DNA of 64,000 nucleotides, from contig CAXBCP010000001.1 of assembly GCA_963974055.1 (NCBI GenBank), forward strand, positions 124,001 through 188,000, written 5' to 3'. Source of the stretch: CAXBCP01 sp963974055 (GTDB lineage: Bacteria; Pseudomonadota; Alphaproteobacteria; MPNO01; UBA830). Shown one piece after another: positions 52,060 to 61,047 of this stretch (its first letter is position 1; the number at the start of each line of letters is the position of its first letter). The notes beneath the pieces are model-generated. The model was not told where the DNA came from. It did not search any database and worked only from the letters and a program-made list of their open reading frames with translations. A program made the translations under genes and the position numbers.

Positions 52060-53205
52060 ATGAAAATCGCCTTTTACGCGCCGATGAAAAGTCCGGATTC
52101 GCTGGTACCGTCGGGTGACCGGGAAATGGCGCGGAATCTGATCCGGGCGCTTGGCCGGCATCATACCGTCGAAATAGCGAGCCGGTTCTGCAGCCGCGAC
52201 GGCACCGGCGATTCCGTCCGCCAGCAACGGCTTGCCGGACTGGGAAAGAAAATCGCTGAGCGCCTTGTGCGGCGGTGGACCGGTACGGACGAGGCGCCCG
52301 ATGCGTGGTTTACCTATCACGTTTATCACAAGGCGCCGGACCGACTGGGAACCGACGTAAGCCGGGCCCTGGGCATTCCCTATTTCATGGCGGAGGTCTC
52401 TCACGCCCCGAAACAGGCGGGCGGGCGATGGGACTCCGGGTACCGGGCAGCCGAAGCGTCAATCCGTGCCGCCGACGGCATTATCGGTCTGTCCGGTCTC
52501 GATGCGGCCTGCGTCCTGCCATTGCTGACCGACCGGGGGCGGTATCACCATCTGGCGCCTTTCACCGATACCGCGCCGTTAGCCGCGGCGGCGCAGAACC
52601 GGGCGCTGCATCGGAAAGATATCTGCCGACGGTTCGGGATCGGCGCGGACAGCCCGATATTGCTTGCCGTCGGGATGATGCGGGCGGGCGATAAGCTGGC
52701 GAGCTATCGCGTTCTTGCGAAAGCGCTGGAACGGATCGCCGGCCGCAACTGGACCCTTTTGATTGTCGGCGACGGGCCGGCGCGTGCAGATGTGGAAGCC
52801 GCCTATGGGGGGCTCCTGCCGGGCCGGGCGGTCTTTGCCGGCGCTGTGCCGTCGGGCGAGTTGCCTGCTTTCTATGCCGCCGCCGACCTGCTGGTCTGGC
52901 CGGCGGTGAACGAAGCCTATGGCATGGCGATGCTGGAGGCGCAGGCGGCGGGGCTGCCCGTTGCGGCCGGGCGCACCGGCGGGGTTCCCGACGTTGTGCG
53001 TGACGGCCGGACGGGGGTGCTGTGCCCGGTCGGCGATGCCGCGGCGTTTGCGGCGTCGGCTGCCGACCTGCTGGATGCTCCCGCGCGGCTGGACGCGATG
53101 CGTGCTTCCGCGCTGTCGCTGACGGCTGCGGAAAACGATATCGCGGTCGCCGCCCGCCGACTGGACGAAATATTGCAGACCACTGTGAAAGCCCGCGCCG
53201 TATGA
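52060..53205 (+). CDS. Glycosyltransferase family 4 protein
   Basis: The 381-residue GT-B protein has an N-terminal acceptor domain (KIAFYAPMKSPDSLVPSGDREMARNLIRALG). Its C-terminal donor domain contains ILLAVGMMRAGDKLASYRVLAKALERI, LLIVGDGPARADVEA and NEAYGMAMLEAQAAGLPVAAGRTGGVPDVV (E-x7-E). It starts 14 nt after the preceding GT gene and its TGA overlaps the ATG of the next gene. It probably adds one residue of the same glycan. Confidence 0.85.
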   Translation: MKIAFYAPMKSPDSLVPSGDREMARNLIRALGRHHTVEIASRFCSRDGTGDSVRQQRLAGLGKKIAERLVRRWTGTDEAPDAWFTYHVYHKAPDRLGTDVSRALGIPYFMAEVSHAPKQAGGRWDSGYRAAEASIRAADGIIGLSGLDAACVLPLLTDRGRYHHLAPFTDTAPLAAAAQNRALHRKDICRRFGIGADSPILLAVGMMRAGDKLASYRVLAKALERIAGRNWTLLIVGDGPARADVEAAYGGLLPGRAVFAGAVPSGELPAFYAAADLLVWPAVNEAYGMAMLEAQAAGLPVAAGRTGGVPDVVRDGRTGVLCPVGDAAAFAASAADLLDAPARLDAMRASALSLTAAENDIAVAARRLDEILQTTVKARAV

Positions 53206-53804
53206 TCCCCATCGCCCTTATCCGCCATGGCCCGACCGACTGGAACGCCGAGCACCGGCTCCAGGGCCATGCCGACCGTCCGTTGTCCGAAGAAGGGCGC
53301 GCGAAAGTTTCGGCCTGGACGGTGCCGCCGGTTTACAAGGGGTTCGAATGGGTCGCCTCGCCGCTGAGCCGGGCGCGCCAGACGGCGGAACTGCTGGCTT
53401 TGGATGTCGCCCGGCTGGAACCTTCCCTTATCGAAATGAACTGGGGTGACTGGGAAGGCCGCACCCGCACCGAACTCGATGAAATCTATGGCGACGAGGT
53501 TTCCAAACGGGCGGCGCTTGGCCTCGACCTTCGCCCCCATAACGGGGAGAGCCCGCGCGACGTCCGCGACCGTGTTGCCGCCTGGGCGCGCGGTGTTGCC
53601 GAAACCGGCATTCCGACCGGCGCCGTATGCCACCAGGGGATTATCCGCGCGGCGCTGTCGCTCGCGACGGGGTGGAGCATGGTCGGCAAGCCGCCGGAGA
53701 AAATGGACTGGGCCAGTGTTCATATTTTTAACGCCCATGCCGATGGGACATTCGAGATCGAAGCCCTAAACATAAGCCTGTTGCCCGAAGGCGTGTCGGA
53801 ATGA
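53202..53804 (+). CDS. Histidine-phosphatase-superfamily protein
   Basis: The 200-residue protein has the phosphoglycerate-mutase-like catalytic start IALIRHGPTDWNAEHRLQGHADRPLSEEG (Arg8-His9-Gly10), the second Arg in SPLSRARQTAELL, Glu in EMNWGDWEG and the second catalytic His in AVCHQGIIRAAL (His144). Such enzymes hydrolyse phosphate esters of sugars or nucleotides. It overlaps genes on both sides (ATGA at 53202 and 53801), so it is an integral part of the glycan operon. A sugar-phosphate phosphatase role is inferred. Confidence 0.85.
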   Translation: MIPIALIRHGPTDWNAEHRLQGHADRPLSEEGRAKVSAWTVPPVYKGFEWVASPLSRARQTAELLALDVARLEPSLIEMNWGDWEGRTRTELDEIYGDEVSKRAALGLDLRPHNGESPRDVRDRVAAWARGVAETGIPTGAVCHQGIIRAALSLATGWSMVGKPPEKMDWASVHIFNAHADGTFEIEALNISLLPEGVSE

Positions 53805-54964
53805 CAACGCCGAAAATATTCTTCTGGGTCCAGCATCTGCTGGGGATCGGGCATTTGAAGCGGACCGCGACCCTGGCGCGTGCCTTTCGGCGGGCGGGGA
53901 TGGACGTCACCGTGGTTTCCGGCGGACATGACGTGCCGGGTCTCGATCTCGGCGGGGCGACGCTGGTCCAGCTGCCGCCGGTCCGGGCCGCCGACAAGTA
54001 TTTCAAGATCCTGATCGACGACACCGGTACGGAGATTGACGATGCCTTTCGCGAACGCCGCCGCGACCTGCTGCTCGACGCTTATGAATCGGTGTCGCCC
54101 GACGCGGTAATAACCGAACTGTTCCCGTTCGGCCGCCGTCAGTTGCGCCTCGAACTGACGGCGCTGCTCGATGCGGCGAAAGCATCCTCCCGCCCGCCGC
54201 TGATCGTGTCGTCGGTCCGCGACATCCTGGTCGAGCCGCCGAAGCCCGAACGTGTCGCCGAAATGCTGGCCCGGATCGAGACCTATTACGACCGGGTGAT
54301 GATCCACGGCGATCCGACCCTGATTCCGTTCGACGAGACCTTCGCCCATGCCGACCGTATTGCCGGCCAGGTCGCCTATACGGGCTACGTGGTGGATACG
54401 CCGCAGAAGACTGCGCGCGGGGCGGGGACCGGCGAAGTGATCGTTTCCGCCGGCGGCGGTGCGGTCAGCGAAGAACTGTTCCGCGCGGCGATGGAGGCGC
54501 GGCCGCATACAAGGCTTGCGGACCGGACCTGGCGTATTCTCGCCGGTCACGGCCTGCCTGGCGACATTTTCGATGCGCTTGCCGCTGCGGCGCCGGAAGG
54601 TGTCATCGTCGAACGGGCCCGACCCGATTTCCCCACCTTGATGGCGAATTGCGAATTGTCGATCAGTCAGGGCGGTTACAACACGGTGATGGAGATGATG
54701 ACGGCCGGCGCCCGCGGGGTGATCGTGCCCTATGCAGGCGGGCTGGAAACCGAACAGACCCTGCGGGCGCGTTTACTGGAAAACCGCAGCGGGATCCGAA
54801 CGATTCCGGAAGCCTCGCTCGACGCCGTGGCCCTGGCGCGGGCGGTCGATGCTGCGCTGGATGCGCCGCGGCCTGATGCTTCGGGCCTCGACACCGGCGG
54901 GGCGGAGGCCAGCGCCCGACTGATAACCGGGTGGCTTGCCGCGCGGCGGGATAGCGCTGCATGA
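53801..54964 (+). CDS. Predicted glycosyltransferase, MurG/GT28-like fold, paralogue of the operon's first gene
   Basis: The 387-residue protein has the same plan as the 49,492 gene: FFWVQHLLGIGHLKRTATLARAFRRAG at the start and SQGGYNTVMEMMTAGARGVIVPYAGGLETEQTLRARLL at the end, with VSAGGGAVSEELFRAA between domains. Both lie in one operon, suggesting successive transfers or two acceptors. It overlaps the phosphatase gene and the deacetylase-like gene by ATGA each. Confidence 0.78.
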   Translation: MTTPKIFFWVQHLLGIGHLKRTATLARAFRRAGMDVTVVSGGHDVPGLDLGGATLVQLPPVRAADKYFKILIDDTGTEIDDAFRERRRDLLLDAYESVSPDAVITELFPFGRRQLRLELTALLDAAKASSRPPLIVSSVRDILVEPPKPERVAEMLARIETYYDRVMIHGDPTLIPFDETFAHADRIAGQVAYTGYVVDTPQKTARGAGTGEVIVSAGGGAVSEELFRAAMEARPHTRLADRTWRILAGHGLPGDIFDALAAAAPEGVIVERARPDFPTLMANCELSISQGGYNTVMEMMTAGARGVIVPYAGGLETEQTLRARLLENRSGIRTIPEASLDAVALARAVDAALDAPRPDASGLDTGGAEASARLITGWLAARRDSAA

Positions 54965-55734
54965 CCGCGTGGGACAGGCTGTCGGCGGAACTGGATGCCT
55001 GGGCGGCGGCGGGTCTGACGGCCGAATTCTGGTGGCGCGATGACGATGCGATTGACGATACGCCGGCACTGGGCCGCCTGCTGGCGCTCCGGCGCAGTCT
55101 GAATGTACCGCTGGCGCTGGCGGTGATTCCCGCCAATGCGCGCCCCGCGCTTGCGGGCGTCCTGCGTGACGAAGACGGAATCGATATCCTTCAGCATGGT
55201 TTTGCCCATGCCAATTACCGTCCGGCAGGCGAAAAGAAGGCCGAACTCGGGGCGGACCGGGAATTATGGGATATCGCACGGGACCTTGCCGGCGGCCGCG
55301 GTCACATGATCGAGCTGTTTGGCGAAGATGGCTGGCTCGACGTCATGGTACCGCCCTGGAACCGTATCGACGCTGCCGTGGCGAACCTGTTGCCCGGGCT
55401 GGGATTTCACGGGCTGACGACATTTTTGGCCCGTGACAGCGGTGAGGCTGTCCCCGGTCTGACGGTGGTGAATACCCATATGGATGTCATCGACTGGCCC
55501 GGAACCCGCGCCTATGCGGGAGACGACGCCGTGATCGGCGCGGCGGTGGCGCATTTGTCGGCAAAACGCACGGGCGATGCCGACCTGGCGGAGCCCACGG
55601 GACTGCTGACGCATCATCTTGCCCATGACGAATCCTGCTGGGCGTTCGTCGAACGGTTCGGCCGCGAGACGGCGGCCCATGCCGCCGTAACATGGCGGGG
55701 CGCAGGCGATCTGTTCGCGAGGCCGCCGGTATGA
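54961..55734 (+). CDS. Polysaccharide-deacetylase-family protein
   Basis: The 257-residue protein has a NodB-like metal-site layout: EFWWRDDDAIDDTPALGRLL (Asp27-Asp29) and QHGFAHANYRPAGEKKAELG (His79, His83). A later MVPPWNRIDAAV corresponds to the active-site proline-Trp strand of CE4 enzymes, followed by THHLAHDESCWAF. There is no signal peptide, so it may act in the cytosol on a lipid-linked or nucleotide sugar, unlike exported chitin or peptidoglycan deacetylases. It overlaps genes on both sides by ATGA. Confidence 0.8.
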   Translation: MTAWDRLSAELDAWAAAGLTAEFWWRDDDAIDDTPALGRLLALRRSLNVPLALAVIPANARPALAGVLRDEDGIDILQHGFAHANYRPAGEKKAELGADRELWDIARDLAGGRGHMIELFGEDGWLDVMVPPWNRIDAAVANLLPGLGFHGLTTFLARDSGEAVPGLTVVNTHMDVIDWPGTRAYAGDDAVIGAAVAHLSAKRTGDADLAEPTGLLTHHLAHDESCWAFVERFGRETAAHAAVTWRGAGDLFARPPV

Positions 55735-56255
55735 CGGTGACCGTATACCGTTACACGTTACGCATGCTCGTGACGCAGTATATTCAGGGCTTTCTTGGCG
55801 TCGTGTTGATGGCTGGTCCCCTGTTTTTTGCAACGACGACCCGGACGATGGCGGTCATATTGGGAATCGGGGCGGCCGCTTTTATCGTCTATATACTGCA
55901 CACCCTGTTGCGCCACGGATGTGTCGTCGAATGCAGCGACGGGGCGATTGCGGTAAGCGGCCCGGTAACGCGGAATATCCAATGGACCGAGTTACGCGAT
56001 TTGCGGCTGAAGTATTTTTCAACCCGCCGCGACGGACGAAACGGCTGGATGCAACTTGTTCTTAAGGGCCCGCATGCGACGATCCGCATCGAATCGACTC
56101 TTACGGGCTTCAGAGATATTGTGGCCGTCGCGGTAAAGGCGGCCCATCATCAGGAAATTGCTCTTTCACTATCGACCGCCGGGAACATAGAAGTTCTGGG
56201 GTTGGACAACACGAATTTCATATCGGGTAACGGGTCCCCATGCCGGATCTCCTAA
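55731..56255 (+). CDS. Two-segment membrane protein with PH-like cytosolic domain, unknown
   Basis: With ATG 55731 the protein has 174 residues. Two hydrophobic segments (GFLGVVLMAGPLFFATT and VILGIGAAAFIVYILHTLL) precede a beta-rich domain VVECSDGAIAVSGPVTRNIQWTELRDLRLKYFSTRRDG, which resembles bacterial PH-like (bPH2/YdbT-type) domains. I recognise no named family. It overlaps the deacetylase-like gene by ATGA and the ABC ATPase gene by 16 nt, tying the glycan operon to the importer genes. It may organise the glycosyltransferases at the membrane. Confidence 0.65.
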   Translation: MTVTVYRYTLRMLVTQYIQGFLGVVLMAGPLFFATTTRTMAVILGIGAAAFIVYILHTLLRHGCVVECSDGAIAVSGPVTRNIQWTELRDLRLKYFSTRRDGRNGWMQLVLKGPHATIRIESTLTGFRDIVAVAVKAAHHQEIALSLSTAGNIEVLGLDNTNFISGNGSPCRIS

Positions 56256-58120
56256 ACGTCAGCGACCTGAAGGTCGAATTCCACGTCACGGAAGGAATCG
56301 TCCGCGCGGTAAACGGTGTGAGCTTTCGCGTCCCGGCAGGCAAAACGGTTGCTCTTGTCGGTGAATCCGGTTCCGGCAAGTCGGTCGTCTCGCAGACCAT
56401 CATGGGAATTCTGCCGAAATCCGCCAAGGTCACCGGTGGCGAGATCAACTTCCGGGACCCCCGGGACGGATCGGTGACCGACCTGCTGACCCTGGACCAG
56501 GACGGTGAAAAGATGCGGTCGATCCGGGGCGGCAGGATATCGATTATCTTTCAGGAACCGATGACGTCCCTGTCGCCGCTGCACACGGTCGGCGACCAGA
56601 TATCGGAAGCGCTGTTCCTGCACCGCGAGGTGACCAAGGCCGAAGGAATGGAACTGACGGCAGATATGCTGCGTCTTGTCGGTTTTCCGGATCCGCTGCG
56701 CGCCCTGCGAACCTATCCGTTCGAGTTGTCGGGCGGGTTGCGTCAGCGCGCAATGATCGCGATGGCGCTTGTCTGCCGGCCGGCGCTGCTGGTTGCGGAC
56801 GAGCCGACAACGGCCTTGGACGTCACGATCCAGGCGCAGATCCTCAAACTGATCAACGACCTGCAGTCGGAGTTGCAGATGGCGGTCCTGATGATCACCC
56901 ATGATCTGGGGGTGGTTGCCAATGTCGCCGACGAAATCGTCGTGATGTATCACGGGGGCGTTCTGGAGCGCGGTTCCCTGGACGATATTTTCCGCGCGCC
57001 CGGGCATGACTACCTGCGCGCACTGCTGCGCGCCGTGCCGCGGTTCAATATGAAACCAGGCGAACGGCTGATTCCGCTTCGCGAAATCGAGCACCGCACC
57101 GGACACCTGCTGGCCGATCGCGAAGAAGCGCCGGTTGCGCTCGATGCGCCGCTGCTCGAAGTCAAAGGTTTGACCAAGACCTATGAATTGCGCAAGGGCG
57201 GCATATTCGCCGGCGGCGATACCCAGAAAGTGCTGGCGGTCGACGATGTCAGTTTTTTCGTCCGCCAGGGCGAATGTCTCGGCCTTGTCGGCGAATCCGG
57301 TTGCGGCAAAACGACGTTGTCCAAGATGATCATGCGGGCGCTGTCGCCCGATTGCGGCGAGGTCCTGTTCAACGATCGCGGAAACCGCGTCGACCTGACG
57401 ACGCTGAACGAAAAAGATCTGCTACCCTATCGCCGCAAGATGCAGTTCATGTTCCAGGACCCGTTTTCGTCCCTGAACCCGCGCATGACCGTATTCGATA
57501 TCATCTCGGAACCGTTGGTCATCCATAAAATCGGCGATCCCGCCTACCGTGCCGAGATGGTGCAGGAACTTATGGCGCTGGTCGGACTCGATCCGCGCTA
57601 TCTGAACCGCTACCCGCACTCGTTCTCGGGCGGTCAGCGCCAGCGGATCGGGATCGCCCGCGCGCTGGCGTTGAAGCCCGAACTGCTGATCTGCGACGAA
57701 CCCGTTTCGGCGCTGGACGTGTCGGTCCAGGCACAGATCCTTAACCTGATGAAGGACCTGCAAAAGGATCTGGGGCTGACCTATCTGTTTATTTCGCACA
57801 ATCTCGCGGTCGTCGACTACATTGCCGACCGGATCGCCGTGATGTGCGCCGGGCGCCTGGTTGAAACCGCCCCGCGCGAAGTCCTGTTCCGCGCACCGGT
57901 GCATCCCTATACGCGTGCATTGCTGTCTGCGGTGCCGGAGCCCAATCCCGATTCGCGTCTGGACCTGTCCGCCCTGATGGAGGGCAAGGCGTCGATTCCG
58001 TCGGCATGGCCGGAACCGTTTACGATCGACGGCGACCACGATCTAAAACTGATGGATCTTGGCGACGGGCACTATGTGCGTGCCGATCCGAACGCCGACC
58101 TGCAGGACCTGGTCGCGTGA
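56240..58120 (+). CDS. Fused double ATPase of a peptide/oligosaccharide-type ABC importer
   Basis: The 626-residue protein contains two complete nucleotide-binding domains of the Opp/Dpp/Yej type. Domain 1 has Walker A GESGSGKS (41-48), signature LSGGLRQR and Walker B LLVADEPTTALD. Domain 2 has Walker A GESGCGKT (351-358), signature FSGGQRQR and LLICDEPVSALD. The fused DppD-DppF arrangement is as in YejF and GsiA. The binding-protein gene starts on its stop (GTGA). All catalytic residues look intact. The substrate could be peptides or, given the context, oligosaccharides, which related importers also carry. Confidence 0.92.
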   Translation: MPDLLNVSDLKVEFHVTEGIVRAVNGVSFRVPAGKTVALVGESGSGKSVVSQTIMGILPKSAKVTGGEINFRDPRDGSVTDLLTLDQDGEKMRSIRGGRISIIFQEPMTSLSPLHTVGDQISEALFLHREVTKAEGMELTADMLRLVGFPDPLRALRTYPFELSGGLRQRAMIAMALVCRPALLVADEPTTALDVTIQAQILKLINDLQSELQMAVLMITHDLGVVANVADEIVVMYHGGVLERGSLDDIFRAPGHDYLRALLRAVPRFNMKPGERLIPLREIEHRTGHLLADREEAPVALDAPLLEVKGLTKTYELRKGGIFAGGDTQKVLAVDDVSFFVRQGECLGLVGESGCGKTTLSKMIMRALSPDCGEVLFNDRGNRVDLTTLNEKDLLPYRRKMQFMFQDPFSSLNPRMTVFDIISEPLVIHKIGDPAYRAEMVQELMALVGLDPRYLNRYPHSFSGGQRQRIGIARALALKPELLICDEPVSALDVSVQAQILNLMKDLQKDLGLTYLFISHNLAVVDYIADRIAVMCAGRLVETAPREVLFRAPVHPYTRALLSAVPEPNPDSRLDLSALMEGKASIPSAWPEPFTIDGDHDLKLMDLGDGHYVRADPNADLQDLVA

Positions 58121-60036
58121 AAACGCTGATTGCCGCCATAGCAACGTTAGGGACCGTCGCAGCCGCGCTGGCGCCGGCCACCGGGCATGCGGTTGAGCCC
58201 ATCGGTCCGCCGGTTCTGGCGCAACAGGTCGAAAATGGCAGTCTGCCGCCGGTTGCCCGCCGCCTGCCGTCCGATCCCCGCATCGTGAACGTCAAAACGC
58301 CCGGCCTCCACGGCGGCATCCTCCGCGTTGTGTTCGGCCGCTCCAAGGATACGCGGGTTATGGTCGTCTACGGCTATGCGCGCCTGGTGACCTATGATTC
58401 GGAATTCAACCTGCAGCCCGACATCCTGGCGCGTGTCGATGACGAACTCGGCCGCAGCTTTACCCTGCACCTGCGCAAGGGACACAGGTGGTCCGACGGC
58501 ACGCCGTTTACCGCCGAGGATTTCCGCTATTGGTGGGAAGACATCGCCAACCAGCGGATGCTGTCGCCGCTCGGCCCGCCGAAGCAGATGCTCGTCGCCG
58601 GCGAGGCCGCAAAGTTCGAAGTCATCGACGACCATACGGTCCGCTATTCGTGGAGTTCGCCGAACCCGCATTTCCTGCCCGCGCTGGCATCGGCGACGCC
58701 GCTTTATATCTACCGCCCGGCGCATTACCTGAAAAAATTCCACACCAAATACGCGGCGCCCGGGAAATTGAAGGCGAAGGTCGAAAAATCCGGCCGCCGC
58801 AACTGGGCGGCGCTGCATAACCGGCGCGACAACCAGTACAAGAACGACAATCCCGACTTGCCGACGCTTCAGCCCTGGGTGCTGAAAACCAAGCCGCCGG
58901 CACAGCGCTTCCTGTTCGACCGCAATCCGTATTTTCACCGGATCGACCAGAACGGCCGTCAACTGCCGTATACCGACCGGGTTGCCATGGGCGTCGCCGC
59001 GGCCGGGGTGATCGCGTTGAAGACCGGCGCCGGAGAGGCCGACCTGCAGGCCCGCGGCATCGCATTCAACAACTACACGTTCCTGAAGGAGGCGGAAAAA
59101 CGCGAGAATTTCAAGGTGCGCCTGTGGCAGACGGCCAAGGGTTCGCATCTTGCGCTGTTTCCCAATCTGAATGCCAAGGATCCGGTCTGGCGAGATCTTT
59201 TCCGGAATGTGGAATTCCGCCGCGCCCTGTCGCTGGCAATCAACCGGCACGAAATCAACCAGGTGATCTATTACGGCCTCGCAATCGAAGGTCAGAACAC
59301 TGTGCTTCCTGCCAGTCCGCTGTACAAAAAAGAGTACCTTGATGCCTGGGCCCGGTTCGACCTCAAACAGGCGAACGCGAAACTCGATGCGCTTGGACTG
59401 ACGAAGCGGGATTCCCGCGGGGTCCGGCTGCTGCCGAACGGCAAGCCGATGGAAATCATCGTCGAGACCGCAGGCGAGGACACCGAGCAGACAGACGTGC
59501 TGGAACTGATCCACGATTCCTGGCTCGAAGCCGGAATCAAGCTGTTTACCCGGCCGTCGCAACGCGAAGTATTCCGCAATCGGATCTTCGCGGGCGAGAC
59601 ACTGGTATCGATCTGGTCGGGTCATGAATTCGGCATTCCCAACGCTGATACCATTCCGGACGAATTCGCGCCGACCGATCAGTTGCAGCTCCAATGGCCG
59701 AAATGGGGACAGTATTACCAGACGCTCGGACGTGCCGGAGAAGCGCCGACAGATTCGCACGCGCTGGAACTGCTGAAGCTCAACCGGGCCTGGGCCTATG
59801 CCCTGAGCCGCGCGGAACGGCGTGCGATCTGGCGCCGGATGCTGGAAATCAACGCGGATCGCGTATATTCGATTGGCCTTATCTCGGCGGTGCCGCAGCC
59901 GGTCGTGGTCAATTCCAGTCTGCGGAACGTCCCCAAGAAGGGCGTGTTCAACTGGAATCCCGGCGCGCATTTCGGCGTCTATATGCCGGATACGTTCTGG
60001 TTCGACGATGCCCAGCGCCGTCAGGCGCGGCGATAG
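58117..60036 (+). CDS. Family 5 extracellular solute-binding protein of the ABC importer
   Basis: The 639-residue protein has a signal peptide (MKTLIAAIATLGTVAAALAPATGHA) and the SBP family 5 body: ILRVVFGRSKDTRVMVVYGYARLVTYDSEFNLQPDILARV, then FTLHLRKGHRWSDGTPFTAEDFRYWWED, the classic family 5 block. It is longer than DppA (about 535) and close to the size of YejA-like and oligosaccharide-binding members. GTG 58117 overlaps the ATPase stop and begins the signal peptide exactly, so I prefer it. It delivers ligand to the permeases encoded next. Confidence 0.9.
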   Translation: MKTLIAAIATLGTVAAALAPATGHAVEPIGPPVLAQQVENGSLPPVARRLPSDPRIVNVKTPGLHGGILRVVFGRSKDTRVMVVYGYARLVTYDSEFNLQPDILARVDDELGRSFTLHLRKGHRWSDGTPFTAEDFRYWWEDIANQRMLSPLGPPKQMLVAGEAAKFEVIDDHTVRYSWSSPNPHFLPALASATPLYIYRPAHYLKKFHTKYAAPGKLKAKVEKSGRRNWAALHNRRDNQYKNDNPDLPTLQPWVLKTKPPAQRFLFDRNPYFHRIDQNGRQLPYTDRVAMGVAAAGVIALKTGAGEADLQARGIAFNNYTFLKEAEKRENFKVRLWQTAKGSHLALFPNLNAKDPVWRDLFRNVEFRRALSLAINRHEINQVIYYGLAIEGQNTVLPASPLYKKEYLDAWARFDLKQANAKLDALGLTKRDSRGVRLLPNGKPMEIIVETAGEDTEQTDVLELIHDSWLEAGIKLFTRPSQREVFRNRIFAGETLVSIWSGHEFGIPNADTIPDEFAPTDQLQLQWPKWGQYYQTLGRAGEAPTDSHALELLKLNRAWAYALSRAERRAIWRRMLEINADRVYSIGLISAVPQPVVVNSSLRNVPKKGVFNWNPGAHFGVYMPDTFWFDDAQRRQARR

Positions 60037-60048
60037 GCGGGAAGAACC

Positions 60049-61047
60049 ATGCTTCGATACCTGATTCACCGCCTTTTCATCATGATCCCGACCCTGCTGG
60101 CGATCAGCCTGATCGTGTTCGTCATCATCCAGTTGCCGCCGGGCGATTACCTGACCAGCTATATCAACGAGCTGCAAAGCCAGGGCGAAGCGGTCGACGA
60201 GGCGAAAATCGCCTTCCTGCGCGAACAATACGGTCTCGACAAACCATGGTGGCAGCAATACCTGGTGTGGCTGTTCGGCATGCTGCAGGGAGATTTCGGG
60301 TTCTCTTTCGAACACAACCAGCCGGTATCGGAAGTCGTCGGCGACCGCCTGTGGCTCAGCTTCCTGGTGTCGATCACCACGATCATGTTCACCTGGGCGG
60401 TGTCGTTTCCCATCGGCGTGTACTCGGCGACGCATCAGTATTCCTGGGGGGATTACGGCCTGTCGTTTCTGGGATTCCTTGGGTTGGCAACGCCCAATTT
60501 CCTGCTCGCCCTCGTCATGCTTTATCTTGCCAACCGATGGTTCGGCACGTCGGTTGGCGGGCTGATGGACGATCATTTTATCGGCCAGCCGTGGTCATGG
60601 GGAAAGTTCGTCTCGGTGCTGGAACATCTCTGGGTGCCGGTCGTCGTAATCGGGACGTCGGGGACGGCGGGGATGATCCGGCGGCTGCGCGCGAACCTGC
60701 TGGATGAATTGCAGCGCCAATACGTCACTACCGGCCGCGCCAAGGGAATGCCGCCCCGCAGGCTTTTGATCAAATATCCGCTGCGCATGTCGCTGAATCC
60801 GTTCATTGCCGATATCGGGAACCTGTTGCCGCAGGTGATTTCGGGCTCGGTGATCGTGTCGGTCGTGCTGTCTCTGCCGACCACCGGGCCGATGCTTCTG
60901 CGGGCGCTGCAAAGCCAGGATATGTACCTTGCCGGGTCGTTCCTGATGTTCCTGTCTCTGTTGACGGTGATCGGGGTGTTCATTTCGGACATTCTTCTCG
61001 CCATGCTCGATCCGCGTATCCGGCTGGGCGGGGGGAGTACGCGATGA
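60049..61047 (+). CDS. ABC importer permease, DppB/OppB/YejB type
   Basis: The 332-residue inner-membrane protein starts MLRYLIHRLFIMIPTLLAISLIVFVIIQLPPGDYL, the standard opening of this permease class. It has six segments and an EAA-loop-like TTGRAKGMPPRRLLIKYPLR before the fifth. It begins 12 nt after the binding-protein gene and its stop overlaps the next permease start (ATGA). It pairs with the OppC-type protein to form the channel. Confidence 0.92.
   Translation: MLRYLIHRLFIMIPTLLAISLIVFVIIQLPPGDYLTSYINELQSQGEAVDEAKIAFLREQYGLDKPWWQQYLVWLFGMLQGDFGFSFEHNQPVSEVVGDRLWLSFLVSITTIMFTWAVSFPIGVYSATHQYSWGDYGLSFLGFLGLATPNFLLALVMLYLANRWFGTSVGGLMDDHFIGQPWSWGKFVSVLEHLWVPVVVIGTSGTAGMIRRLRANLLDELQRQYVTTGRAKGMPPRRLLIKYPLRMSLNPFIADIGNLLPQVISGSVIVSVVLSLPTTGPMLLRALQSQDMYLAGSFLMFLSLLTVIGVFISDILLAMLDPRIRLGGGSTR

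Noticed and set aside
58147..60576. 809-codon open frame on the minus strand opposite the binding-protein and permease genes
   Set aside because: It lies antisense to two clear family members, its translation is rich in His, Arg and Gln with no recognisable domain, and long antisense frames are expected at this GC content.
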